This document shows positions 41,605 through 50,506 of a stretch of DNA of 64,000 nucleotides, piece by piece; the stretch's first letter is position 1; each line of letters starts with the position of its first letter. The stretch is from positions 124,001 through 188,000 of the forward strand of contig NZ_FNVA01000003.1 of assembly GCF_900108185.1 (NCBI RefSeq), written 5' to 3'. The notes beneath the pieces were generated by a model. That model saw nothing but the letters and a program-made list of their open reading frames with translations. It was not told the DNA's origin and did not search any database. This DNA is from Bryocella elongata (GTDB lineage: Bacteria; Acidobacteriota; Terriglobia; Terriglobales; Acidobacteriaceae). The position numbers and the translations under genes were made by a program.

Positions 41605-43647
41605 CTACTTCGAAGCAGCTTCGAGGAGTGAGCGCAAGGGGGCGGCTCCTACGAAGTGCACCAGCGTCTCGGGCCTGGGCTTCGTGAAGGATTCAAGGCG
41701 AGCCACAGCCTGCTGCTTCCATGCAGGAGAAACGGCTGTGCCCTGGGAGAGATGATGTACGGCCGTCTCCGCATCGCTCAGCACATGCTCAAGGTCATCC
41801 GCGCGCTGGCTCATCGCTGCAAGTTGTGGCGAGGTCTTCATCAGCAAGCGCACGGCGGGGATGGACTGCTTCCACTCGGCAAACTTCGCGAGCAGAGCAT
41901 CGCGGTCTGCAACGTCGGCGCGTGGGTCTGCGAGGAAGCGCTTCATCGTGCTCTCCAGCCAATACTGCGAAGGTGGATCGGGTACGACTGCATCGACGAA
42001 GCCATCCAGCGGCGTGAGCTGATCGGTGCGCTGCACATGGTAGCGCTCGCCAAAGCTGACGGGAGCGAAGGCCTGCGCGAAGGTGCGGAGCGGGCCGATC
42101 TGCGTGCTGTGGGCCATGGCGCGAAGGCCAGCGTCCTCCGACGTGAGATGCGTGAGGCCAAGTGCCTCAAGCTGTACCGACACGGGCCCGAGACGGCGAT
42201 ACATGTCGGGCACATCGCGGACTTCAGCGGGCGACCAGAGGCGCTCGGCGATGGCGGCGGTGCGGGGCCAGATGCGGGAGTCGATGTTGCGTGCGCTCAC
42301 GTGCTCGCCCCACATGGTGACCTCGCCACCGAGCACGCGGGCGCGCTCGGCTGGGGTGAGGGACGAGTCGGACGGAACGGGGTCGGCGAGGTAGACCTTG
42401 CCGGCGGGGTCCATGTGGTCGAGGTAATACGGCGCGGAGAGTATGCCCGGGTAGCCAAGCTGTGCTCCCTTTGCGAGCGACTCGCTCCCGCGCCATGACT
42501 GCACGACGACGTCCTTCGGAAGGCCGGGAGTGAGGACCTCATCCCAGCCGATCATGTGTTTGTGCAGGCCCTTCAGGATCTCGAGCACGCGGGTGTTGAA
42601 GTAGGCCTGCAGCGCGGCGTTGTCCTTGAGGTTATGAGCACGCATGAAGGCCAGGATGCGCGGGTTCGTCTTCCAGTCGGTCGCGGGCGACTCATCGCCA
42701 CCGATGTGGACGTACTCGTCGGGGAAGACGGTGGCCATCTCGCCGAGGAAGCGAGCGATGAAGGTGTAGGTCTCGTCGCGCGTGGGATCGATGGCGTAGT
42801 TGCTGACACCGAACTCGCGTCGGATGCCATCAGGGACGGTTCCGCTGGCGAGCTCGGGATACGCGACGAGCCAGGCGCTGCTGTGGCCGGGCATCTCGAA
42901 CTCGGGCACGACGCGCACGCCGCGAGCACGGGCGTAGGCGACGAGGTTGCGCGCCTGCTCCTGGGTATAGAAGAGGCCATCGGAGCCCTTGGCGGTCAGC
43001 TCGGGATAGAGCTCGCTCTCGATGCGGAAGCCCTGGTCCTCGGTGAGGTGCCAGTGGAAGACGTTCATCTTTACGGCGGCGAGGGCATCGATGTTGCGCT
43101 TGAGGACGTCGATGGGCTCGAAGTGGCGGCCGCAATCGATGAGCAGACCACGCCAGGGGAAGCGAGGCGCATCCTGGATGCTGACGGCGGAGATCTCGTA
43201 GTGGTCACCCGCCGGTTGCACTAACTGGATGAGCGTCTGGAGGGCGTGCATCGCGCCGAGTTCATTGGGCGCCGTGATGCGAATGCCTGAGGCGGAGACA
43301 TCGAGTTTGTAGCTCTCGTCCTCGTCCACTGCCTGTACAGCATCGGCGGGATGTTCGATCTCTACATGCAGCGGCGTCGCGGGGGTTACGCCCGTGCCTG
43401 CGTGGCGCAGATCGGCGAGGGAATCGATGCGAGTGACTGCCCGCGCGATGGCATCGCGCAGGCGATCGTTCGCGTTGGCGGAGGTCTCGACGAGGAAGGT
43501 CGAGCGGAGGACAAGTGCGCCCTCCTGACGCTGCACGTGTGCTGGGACCGGCATCAGGGTGAGCGGACCGGACGGGGGCGCGGCCAGGGCAGGAAGAGAA
43601 AGGACTGACATCAGCAGTACCGGAACAACGCTAAGTGCTTTCATCAT
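41605..43647 (-). CDS. Secreted GH20 beta-N-acetylhexosaminidase
   Basis: About 680 residues from the Met at 43647, starting with a signal peptide (MKALSVVPVLLMSVLSL, cleavage near ALAAPP). A GH20b alpha/beta domain with LGAMHALQTLIQL is followed by the GH20 barrel: FPWRGLLIDCGRHF, FHWHLTEDQGFRIE and the catalytic Asp-Glu pair in HIGGDESP. In GH20 the Glu is the acid/base and the Asp assists the substrate acetamido group. The C-terminal 150 residues are helical and unrecognised. It should remove terminal GlcNAc or GalNAc from chitin fragments, peptidoglycan or glycoproteins in the periplasm. The truncated BadF-type kinase at the right edge could act on the released sugar, though far away. Confidence 0.92.
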   Translation of the reverse strand: MMKALSVVPVLLMSVLSLPALAAPPSGPLTLMPVPAHVQRQEGALVLRSTFLVETSANANDRLRDAIARAVTRIDSLADLRHAGTGVTPATPLHVEIEHPADAVQAVDEDESYKLDVSASGIRITAPNELGAMHALQTLIQLVQPAGDHYEISAVSIQDAPRFPWRGLLIDCGRHFEPIDVLKRNIDALAAVKMNVFHWHLTEDQGFRIESELYPELTAKGSDGLFYTQEQARNLVAYARARGVRVVPEFEMPGHSSAWLVAYPELASGTVPDGIRREFGVSNYAIDPTRDETYTFIARFLGEMATVFPDEYVHIGGDESPATDWKTNPRILAFMRAHNLKDNAALQAYFNTRVLEILKGLHKHMIGWDEVLTPGLPKDVVVQSWRGSESLAKGAQLGYPGILSAPYYLDHMDPAGKVYLADPVPSDSSLTPAERARVLGGEVTMWGEHVSARNIDSRIWPRTAAIAERLWSPAEVRDVPDMYRRLGPVSVQLEALGLTHLTSEDAGLRAMAHSTQIGPLRTFAQAFAPVSFGERYHVQRTDQLTPLDGFVDAVVPDPPSQYWLESTMKRFLADPRADVADRDALLAKFAEWKQSIPAVRLLMKTSPQLAAMSQRADDLEHVLSDAETAVHHLSQGTAVSPAWKQQAVARLESFTKPRPETLVHFVGAAPLRSLLEAASK

Positions 43648-44149
43648 GGGAGGATCAAAGTCCTGTGGCCAGCGCGGTGATTGGAGCGGTGACAGCAACA
43701 TCTTACGAAATTGAGGAGCGGGGAAGATCGCTTTGGCTGTTTCATACACCTCGACTCTGAAGATGCTGCGTGGAAAGGGCAGGCTGAGCGAGCGTGACGT
43801 CGGTCCTCGCGGTGTTGAGTGTCGCCGGTCTGTAACAGCGGGCCGCGGTTGGAGTTATAGCTCATCGGCTGGGCGCGGACGGCTGAGGGCGGCCCGCTGA
43901 GGGCGAGGCGAGCCTTCGCTGGAGAGCCGGGAGCAAGCGAGGAGGCAGGGAGCTCCGAGGTGTGTCTCATTCTGGGTCAGCCGGGAGCCATCGGCGCCGT
44001 TCCGCACGCGCTGTTCGGGCTGTGCAGGCGTTGGCAGGTGAATTTCCAGTACGGCAATCGGGAAGGTCTGAAAGATTGCTGGCGTAAAACCCGGAGGGAA
44101 AACTGTAGGGGGCTGTCCAAGTGTCGATAAGTAGGCATATGCTGTCGGC
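43648..44149. other. Intergenic region, no gene recognised
   Basis: About 500 bp between the divergent hexosaminidase and small hypothetical genes. Reading frames here are antisense-type with poor composition and no ribosome sites. I saw no repeat, tRNA or convincing promoter box. Confidence 0.5.
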
Positions 44150-44596
44150 ATGGACTTTGAACCTACTCTGCACAAGATTGACGCGGAGATCGCCAAGCTT
44201 CAGCTGATTCGAGATATCGTGCAACGCCTGGAAAGCCCCTCCCCCTTGCCCAAAGTGAAGCGGACCAAGAAGACCCCCGCGCCAGCCGAAGCGAAGCCTT
44301 TGGCTCTCGCTCCGCCTTTGGTCGTGGCCCCTGCGCCGATTGCCGCCAAGCCCGAGCCCTCTGTGGTTGTGCTCCCGCCGCGGATTCGGCGCGAGTATCA
44401 CCCGCGCGCCAAGCATGCCGCTGTCGATCAGCGTGCCCTGGCTCCTGCCCGGAGCGACCGTCCGGTTTTTGTATCGCGCGCGAACATGCAGGCCGCAGTG
44501 GTCTCCGTTCCCAAGCAGGTGATTCCCGATCAGCAGTCGCTCGAAGCGCTTGTGCGGTCGAACCTGCTCGGTTCCCCGGTTCACGCTGCGCGCTGA
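44150..44596 (+). CDS. Hypothetical protein with Pro/Ala-rich linker
   Basis: The 148-residue protein has no recognised family. It begins with a short helical segment (MDFEPTLHKIDAEIAKLQLI) that could form a coiled coil. A Lys/Pro/Ala-rich region (about 30-85) likely to be disordered follows, then a basic stretch RIRREYHPRAKHAA and a C-terminal segment ending in LVRSNLLGSP. There is no signal peptide or membrane segment, so it is cytoplasmic. The basic, disordered character would suit nucleic-acid or partner binding, but this is not evidence of function. Codon use matches the neighbours and the opposite frames look poorer, which supports it as a gene. No obvious Shine-Dalgarno precedes the ATG. 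Confidence 0.6.
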   Translation: MDFEPTLHKIDAEIAKLQLIRDIVQRLESPSPLPKVKRTKKTPAPAEAKPLALAPPLVVAPAPIAAKPEPSVVVLPPRIRREYHPRAKHAAVDQRALAPARSDRPVFVSRANMQAAVVSVPKQVIPDQQSLEALVRSNLLGSPVHAAR

Positions 44597-44636
44597 GCGC
44601 TCCGGCAACTTGATGCCTGCTCTCTGAAGGTCTTTA

Positions 44637-44660
44637 CGCAGCGGTGAGGTTACCGCTGCG
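44637..44660 (+). terminator. Weak hairpin after the hypothetical gene
   Basis: A 9-bp perfect stem, CGCAGCGGT with ACCGCTGCG, has a 6-nt loop but no U tract after it. It lies 40 bp past the stop codon. Confidence 0.4.
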
Positions 44661-44871
44661 CGATGCCGTGCGTGCGCCCTGGAACATCGCGGGCCCGATG
44701 GCCAGGTAGATCGCGGCGGTGCGCTCAGGCATATGCCCAGTCTCAGGCGCTCGGACGCAACCGGAGCGCGAATATTGCAGACCGGTGAATGCGTCTTCAG
44801 GCTGGCTTCAGGATCAGGGTGCTACCTTGCCTTCACGTCCATGCAAGGGCGGCAAATCCTGGAGGTGCGTA

Positions 44872-45882
44872 GTGAAGATGCGCTCGTGCGTTGCGAGTGG
44901 TGCGGTTCAGCTCTTGATGGTGACGGCTCTCGCCGCCCATGGACAGAGCACGTGGCATGTAGAGAAGACGTTTGCGGTGGGTGGTGCGGGCGGCTTTGAC
45001 TACATCACCGTCGATGCGAAGGGGCATCGGCTGTTTGTGCCGCGCGGCACGCATGCGCAGGTGATCGATTCCGAGTCGGGCAAGCTCCTCGGCGACATTC
45101 CCGGCATCAAGGGAGCGCACGGCATCGCGATTGTGCCCGGTGTGAACCGCGGCTTCGCGACGCAGGGCCAGGGCGAAGGCGGTCTGCTGGTGTTCGACCT
45201 GAAGACCTACGCTGTACTGGGCAGCCTTCCTGCGATGGCCGATGCCGATGGCGTGATCTACGACGAGGCCGCGGACCGTGTGCTGGTCTCGGCCGGCGAC
45301 AGCGAAGCTCTGCTGGTCTACAAGCCTTCTGCGGATCTCAAGACCGGCAAGCCCGAGGTGGTGAAGCTGGGCGGCAAGCCGGAGTTTCTTGCGGCCGATG
45401 GCGACACGGTCTTCGTGAACCTCGAGGACAAGGACCTGGTCGCGAAGGTCGATCTGAAGACGCTGAAGGTGATCGCGAAGTACCCGGTCGCTCCTGGCGG
45501 TAAGCCGGTGGGTCTGAGCATCGACCGTGCCGCGCACAAGCTGTTCATCGGCTGCCGTGGACCGCAGAAGCTGGTGGTGATGAGCACGGTGGACGGCAAG
45601 ATCGAAGGCTCGGTGGACATTGGCGCGGGCGTGGATGCGACGGCCTATGGCAAGGGCGAGGCGTTTGCGAGCTGCCGTGACGGCTCGCTGACGGTGGCAG
45701 GCGACAAGGGTGGAAGCTTCGCGGTGATCCAGACGGTGCAGACGGCTGTGGGAGCGAAGACGCTGGGTATTGATGCCGAAGCGGGCAAGATCTACCTGCC
45801 GACCACGGACTATGTAACGGTCGCGAATGGCAAGCCCGCGGCCAAGCCTGAGGGCTTCAAGATCGTCGTCGTCAGCAAGTAA
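44872..45882 (+). CDS. Secreted YVTN/YncE-type beta-propeller protein
   Basis: The GTG at 44872 is preceded by GGAGG at 6 nt and gives about 336 residues; an ATG two codons later is the alternative. A signal peptide (cleavage near AAHGQST) precedes a seven-bladed propeller built of about 40-residue repeats, such as FDYITVDAKGHRLFVPRG, LLVFDLKTYAVLGSL, LVAKVDLKTLKVIAKYPV and KLFIGCRG. The family includes E. coli YncE and surface-layer YVTN proteins; members bind peptides, DNA or metals or serve as scaffolds, and some carry quinone-dependent activities. No catalytic residues can be assigned. The gene stands alone with a strong terminator after it. Confidence 0.85.
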   Translation: MKMRSCVASGAVQLLMVTALAAHGQSTWHVEKTFAVGGAGGFDYITVDAKGHRLFVPRGTHAQVIDSESGKLLGDIPGIKGAHGIAIVPGVNRGFATQGQGEGGLLVFDLKTYAVLGSLPAMADADGVIYDEAADRVLVSAGDSEALLVYKPSADLKTGKPEVVKLGGKPEFLAADGDTVFVNLEDKDLVAKVDLKTLKVIAKYPVAPGGKPVGLSIDRAAHKLFIGCRGPQKLVVMSTVDGKIEGSVDIGAGVDATAYGKGEAFASCRDGSLTVAGDKGGSFAVIQTVQTAVGAKTLGIDAEAGKIYLPTTDYVTVANGKPAAKPEGFKIVVVSK

Positions 45883-45915
45883 GCGCCGCCGGCAAGAGAC
45901 TATGTTTTGCAGCAG

Positions 45916-45950
45916 GGGCACGATCCTACTCCGGATCGTGCCCACTTTTT
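45916..45950 (+). terminator. Rho-independent terminator
   Basis: An 11-bp perfect stem, GGGCACGATCC with GGATCGTGCCC, has a 6-nt loop and is followed by ACTTTTTGC. The U tract makes this the most classical terminator in the window. Confidence 0.9.
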
Positions 45951-46028
45951 GCTTTGCTTATAGCGTGAGCGGTGATGGCGAAGAAGAGATGAGGTACCGG
46001 GATCGGTGTCGGGATTCGGGTTGCGGGC

Positions 46029-49000
46029 TTATTCCGGTTGTGCGCCGTGTGGCTTGTTGAGTACGTAGAAGACCAGCGGCGTGACGAGCAGCGAGAGTAC
46101 CAGCGAGATCATCAGTCCGCCGATGACGGCGATGGCGAGCGGCTGCAGCATTTGAGAGCCTGCACCGAGCGCGAAGGCCAGAGGCAACATGCCAGTGATG
46201 GCCGCGAGCGCCGTCATGAGGATGGGACGGAGGCGGCGACGGCCAGCGTGCACGACGGACTCAAGCAGCGTCTGGTGGGCGGCTGCGTTGCGCTGCTCGG
46301 CATCGAGCAGCAGGATGCCGTTCTTCGCGACGATGCCGATGACCATGATGAGGCCCATGAACGAGGCCACGTTGAAGGTGGTGCCCGTGATGAGCAGGGC
46401 GAAGACCACGCCTGAGACTGATAGCACCGACGAGGTGAGGATCGCGATGGGTGCGGAGAAGCTGCCGAACTCGGCGAGGAGCACGGCGAAGACAAGCATC
46501 AGTGCAACGAGCAGCACTCGGGTGAGCTCGGCGAAGGACCTCTGCTGCTCCTCGTAGGTGCCGCCATAGTGCACGTGGATGTCCGCGGGAAGATGGAGCG
46601 CATCGACGCTCTTCTGTACGGCGGCGACGCCGGTGCCGGTGTCGACGTTCTCCAGTCGGCCGGTGACGACGACCTCGCGCTGGAGGTTTTCGCGGCGGAT
46701 CTCCATCTCACCGGGATTCTGCGTGAGGGTTGCGAGCGAGCCGAGGGTACCGAGGTGGCCTCCGGTCCCGACGAGTACCGCGTTCATCACAGCTTCCTGC
46801 GAGACGCGCGCCTCTGCGGGATAGCGCAGGCGAATGTCATACGGGCGAGCGTTCTGGATGAGGGGCGTCGTGAGTAAGAGGCCTTCGACGACGGCGTCGG
46901 CGTCGTTGGTCACGTCCTGCACGGAGAAGCCGAGGCGCGTTGCGAGCTCGGTGTTTACCTGCCACGTCGATGACGGGCCGCTGATGGTGTTCTCGACGCC
47001 ATTCTCGACATCAACCACGCCGGGCTGCTGTTTGATGGTGCTGGCCACGCGTTCGGCTACGTCGGAGAGGATCGCGGGATCGTTGTTGAAGAGCTTGATC
47101 TGGATGGGTTCGGGGGCGTTGGAGAGATCGCCGATCATGTCCTGCAGGACCTGCGTGAACTCGACGTCGAGTTCTGGCTCGGTCTTCTTAATCTCGGCGC
47201 GGACGTCGGAGATGACGTCGTCGATGGCGCGGTCGCGCTTGTCCTTGAGCTTGACGGTGATGTCGCCGGTGTTGGCTTCGGTGACGGCGGCGAGGCCCAT
47301 CTGCGCGCCGGTGCGGCGGGAGATCGATTCGACCTCGGGGGTCTTCTGGAGGATGGCCTCGACGTGGTTGAGGACGCGGTCCGTCTCCTGCAACGAGGTG
47401 CCGGCGGGCATGATGTAGTCGAGGACGAAGCCGCCTTCGTCCATCTCGGGCAGGAGGTCGCTACCGAGCTTCTTGTAGCCGAGGAAGGTGACGAGCAGCA
47501 GCAGGGCACAGCCGGCGAAGACAATGACCGGGCGCTCCAGCCCGAAGCGCAGCCAGCGCTCGTAGAAGTCGAGCACGTGGAGCATGAAGCCGGAGTCTTC
47601 GTGCTTGTGCGCTTCGTTTCCGGTTGACTCCTTGAGCAGCAGATAGCTGAGTGTCGGAGTCCAGGTGACGGCGAGCAGCAGCGAGGCGAGCAGCGCGGAG
47701 GCCATGGTGATGGCGAGCGCGCGGAAGAAGCTTCCCGTAACGCCCGACACCCAGATGAGCGGAAGGAAGACGACGATGGGCGTGATGGTCGAGCCGATGA
47801 GGGGCACGGCGATCTCGCGCAATGCGAGGCGGATGGCCTGGCCACGGTCTTCGCCCGCGGAGCGGTGCAGGACGATGTTCTCGACGACGACGATGGCATC
47901 GTCGATGACGAGGCCGACCGCTGCGGCGAGGCCGCCGAGCGTCATGAGATTGAAGGACGCGCCGAAGACATAGAGCAGGATGAAGGTGAGCGCGACGGTG
48001 ACCGGGATGACGAGGCCAGCGACGAGAGACGAGCGCCAGTCGCGCAGGAAGAGGATGATGATGCCGGTGGCGAGGATGAGGCCGATGAGGATGGCGTCGC
48101 GGACGCTCTTGATGCTCTCGCGGACGAGGTGCGACTGGTCGTAGTAGGGGCGGATGGTGATGCCGGGGGGCAGCGAGGGCTTGAGCTGCTCGATCTCCGC
48201 GGCGACCTCGTCGGCGACCTGCACGGTGTTGCTGGTGGGCTGGCGGGTGATGTTGAGCAGGACCGCCTCGCGGCCCTCGGCGCGGATCATCGTGTAGGTC
48301 GGCGAGGTCGCAGCTTGTACTGTCGCAACGTCGTTGACGGTGACAGGAATGCCTGCGGTGGTGGTCTTGATGACGATGCGGCCTAGCTGTTCGGGATCAT
48401 GTACCTGGCCGCCGACGAGGCCGAGCACGAGGTGCTGGCGATCGCGATAGAGGCCGGGGGAATCGACCGTGTTGGTGTTCTGGACGGCGTTCTGGATATC
48501 CGTGACGGTGACGCCGGAGTTCTGCATGCGGCCGGTGTCGAGGACGATCTCATAGTCGGGAATCTGATCGCCCTGGACGCCGACGGCGCTGACACCGGGC
48601 AGGCGATTGATGGGCGGCTTGAGGTCGTAGGTCGCGACCTCCCACAGCTTCGAAAGCGGCACCGTGTCCGAGGTGAGGCTGTAGCCGAGGATGGGGAAGG
48701 TGGCGAAGGTGAGGCGGTTGGTGGTGATGTTGGCCGTGGCTGGAAGCTGCTGGCGCACGCGGGAGATGGCTGCATCGACAAGCTGCAGCGTGCGGAACAT
48801 GTCGACATCCCAGCTGAAGAAGAGGCTGACTTCGGCCTGACCTCGGCTGGTGGTGGAGCGCACGGTCTCGAGGCCGGGGACGGTGTTGACCGCGTCCTCG
48901 ATGGGCTTCACGACGGTGACCTGCATCTGCTCGACGGGCATGACGCCGTTGTCGATGCCGATGACGACGCGCGGGAAGTTGGTCTCCGGGAAGACGGAGA

Positions 49001-49154
49001 TGGGGACCTGCGCGGCGAAGTAGACGCCAAGCATGGCCGCGACGATGAGGAGAAAGATGAGCGTGGAGCGGCGGCGCAGGATCCAGAGCAGGCCTGCTGG
49101 CTCAGTGTGCGAACGCTCGTCGTTGCCTTGAGGACGTGAGTCAGGAGCGCTCAT
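46029..49154 (-). CDS. RND efflux transporter, HAE/AcrB-like inner membrane pump
   Basis: The 1041-residue protein has the full RND layout of twelve helices and two large periplasmic loops. The first helix is followed by VPISVFPETNFPRV, a hallmark of the family. GLAAAVGLVIDDAIVVVENI contains the paired Asp residues of the TM4 proton relay, and GLIMVIGIVAKNGILLLD marks the TM10 region with the essential Lys. It exports drugs or other toxic compounds by proton antiport through the adaptor and TolC partner encoded directly upstream. Its ATG overlaps the adaptor stop codon as TAATG. The family branch is between multidrug (HAE1) and metal (HME) pumps; the TM4 motif with DD favours the drug type. 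Confidence 0.95.
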   Translation of the reverse strand: MSAPDSRPQGNDERSHTEPAGLLWILRRRSTLIFLLIVAAMLGVYFAAQVPISVFPETNFPRVVIGIDNGVMPVEQMQVTVVKPIEDAVNTVPGLETVRSTTSRGQAEVSLFFSWDVDMFRTLQLVDAAISRVRQQLPATANITTNRLTFATFPILGYSLTSDTVPLSKLWEVATYDLKPPINRLPGVSAVGVQGDQIPDYEIVLDTGRMQNSGVTVTDIQNAVQNTNTVDSPGLYRDRQHLVLGLVGGQVHDPEQLGRIVIKTTTAGIPVTVNDVATVQAATSPTYTMIRAEGREAVLLNITRQPTSNTVQVADEVAAEIEQLKPSLPPGITIRPYYDQSHLVRESIKSVRDAILIGLILATGIIILFLRDWRSSLVAGLVIPVTVALTFILLYVFGASFNLMTLGGLAAAVGLVIDDAIVVVENIVLHRSAGEDRGQAIRLALREIAVPLIGSTITPIVVFLPLIWVSGVTGSFFRALAITMASALLASLLLAVTWTPTLSYLLLKESTGNEAHKHEDSGFMLHVLDFYERWLRFGLERPVIVFAGCALLLLVTFLGYKKLGSDLLPEMDEGGFVLDYIMPAGTSLQETDRVLNHVEAILQKTPEVESISRRTGAQMGLAAVTEANTGDITVKLKDKRDRAIDDVISDVRAEIKKTEPELDVEFTQVLQDMIGDLSNAPEPIQIKLFNNDPAILSDVAERVASTIKQQPGVVDVENGVENTISGPSSTWQVNTELATRLGFSVQDVTNDADAVVEGLLLTTPLIQNARPYDIRLRYPAEARVSQEAVMNAVLVGTGGHLGTLGSLATLTQNPGEMEIRRENLQREVVVTGRLENVDTGTGVAAVQKSVDALHLPADIHVHYGGTYEEQQRSFAELTRVLLVALMLVFAVLLAEFGSFSAPIAILTSSVLSVSGVVFALLITGTTFNVASFMGLIMVIGIVAKNGILLLDAEQRNAAAHQTLLESVVHAGRRRLRPILMTALAAITGMLPLAFALGAGSQMLQPLAIAVIGGLMISLVLSLLVTPLVFYVLNKPHGAQPE

Positions 49155-50506
49155 TACTTGTCGTCCTTGTCTTTCGTGTCGCCTGCCTTCGGGTCGCCCG
49201 CTGCGGGCTTGGTATCGCCTGCTGCGGGCTTCGCATCGTCGTCATCGTCGGCAAGACCGACCTTGACCTTGGTGCCGTTTTCGAGGCTCTGCGAACCGGT
49301 GGTGACGATCATGTCGCCGGGCTTCACGCCGTCGAGCACCTGGGTGTCTTTGCCATCGGTGATGCCGAGCTTGACGACGGTCTGGTGGGCTTTGCCGTCG
49401 GCACCGATGATCATGACGGCAGTGGCGCCGGTCTTGGTGGTGATGATGCCTTCGTTGGGTACGGTGGTTACGTTGTCGAGTGTGCGGACCTCGATGCTGA
49501 CGTGGACGGGTGTGCCGGGCTTGAGTTTGGCCTGGGCGTTAGGGATCTTGAGCCAGACCTCAACGGTAGTCGAGCCAGCGTCGAGTGCAGGGCTGATGAG
49601 GCTGATGACGCCGTCGGCGGTCTGGTCCGTGCCCTGAACGCTGACGCTGCCTTTGTCGCCGACCTTGAGTGTCGCGACTGTGGCCTGCGGCAGATGCACC
49701 TTCGCGAGCAGCACGGAGGTGTCCATCACAGTGAGCAGGGGCTGACCGGCCTGCGCCATCTCGCCGGCGTAGAGCGGGCGGTCCGTGATGACGCCGTTGA
49801 TGGGCGAGCGGACGGTCGCGTAGCCGAGGGCGGACTGGGCTTCTTCATACTTGCCGCGAGCGGAGGTGAGGCCGCCCTGTGCGCCCTGCACGGTGGCCTG
49901 CTGGCTTACGTGCTCGACGGAGCTGAGGTGCTGCACGGCGATGTCATACGCGGCCTGGGCCTGCACGAGAGCGGACTTCGATGTCTCGTAGTCGCGGCGT
50001 GGGATGGCGCCTTGTTGCAGGAGGTTGGCGCGCGAGTCGGTCTGCGCCTTCTGCACCGCTAGCGCGGCTTTCGTCTGATCGACGTTGAGCTTCGCGAGTT
50101 GCAGGTCTTCGACGACCTGGGCCTTGGAGGTGGTGTTGAAGCTGGCCTGAGCCTGTTCGAGCGAGCCGCGCGTATCGACCACCGCAGCGGCGAGGTCGGC
50201 GCCTTCAAGCTCAGCGAGTGCCTGGCCCTGGCGGACGCGGTCGCCGCGCTGGACCAGGAACTTGCGGATGGGCGAAGAGATCTTGGGCACAAGCGCGGCC
50301 TGGGCCACGGGCACGAGCACCGTGTCGGACTTCACAGTCTCGGTGAGGCTGCCACTGGCGGCCTTCTCAGCCGCAACGCTGACGACCGGAGCGGTGTCGG
50401 CATCGTCGGCGGCTTTCTTGCAGCCTTGCACGAGGGTGCAGGCAAGCAGTGATGTGAACAGGACGGCAGCGGCCGTTGCGCCGCGTCGACTTGCAGGGAA
50501 GGTCAT
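49154..50506 (-). CDS. RND periplasmic adaptor (membrane fusion protein), lipoprotein
   Basis: The 450-residue protein begins with a lipoprotein signal ending in VQGC, so it is lipid-anchored and periplasmic. Domain order is that of HlyD/AcrA-type adaptors: a lipoyl half (KISSPIRKFLVQRGDRVRQGQ), an alpha-helical hairpin (about 110-220), the second lipoyl half (YATVRSPINGVITDRPLYAG), a beta-barrel domain and a membrane-proximal domain. An Asp/Lys/Ala-rich C-terminal tail (DDDDAKPAAG repeats) is unusual and probably disordered. It links the RND pump to the TolC channel. The start overlaps the TolC stop as ATGA and the stop overlaps the pump start, so the three genes are one operon. Confidence 0.94.
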   Translation of the reverse strand: MTFPASRRGATAAAVLFTSLLACTLVQGCKKAADDADTAPVVSVAAEKAASGSLTETVKSDTVLVPVAQAALVPKISSPIRKFLVQRGDRVRQGQALAELEGADLAAAVVDTRGSLEQAQASFNTTSKAQVVEDLQLAKLNVDQTKAALAVQKAQTDSRANLLQQGAIPRRDYETSKSALVQAQAAYDIAVQHLSSVEHVSQQATVQGAQGGLTSARGKYEEAQSALGYATVRSPINGVITDRPLYAGEMAQAGQPLLTVMDTSVLLAKVHLPQATVATLKVGDKGSVSVQGTDQTADGVISLISPALDAGSTTVEVWLKIPNAQAKLKPGTPVHVSIEVRTLDNVTTVPNEGIITTKTGATAVMIIGADGKAHQTVVKLGITDGKDTQVLDGVKPGDMIVTTGSQSLENGTKVKVGLADDDDDAKPAAGDTKPAAGDPKAGDTKDKDDK

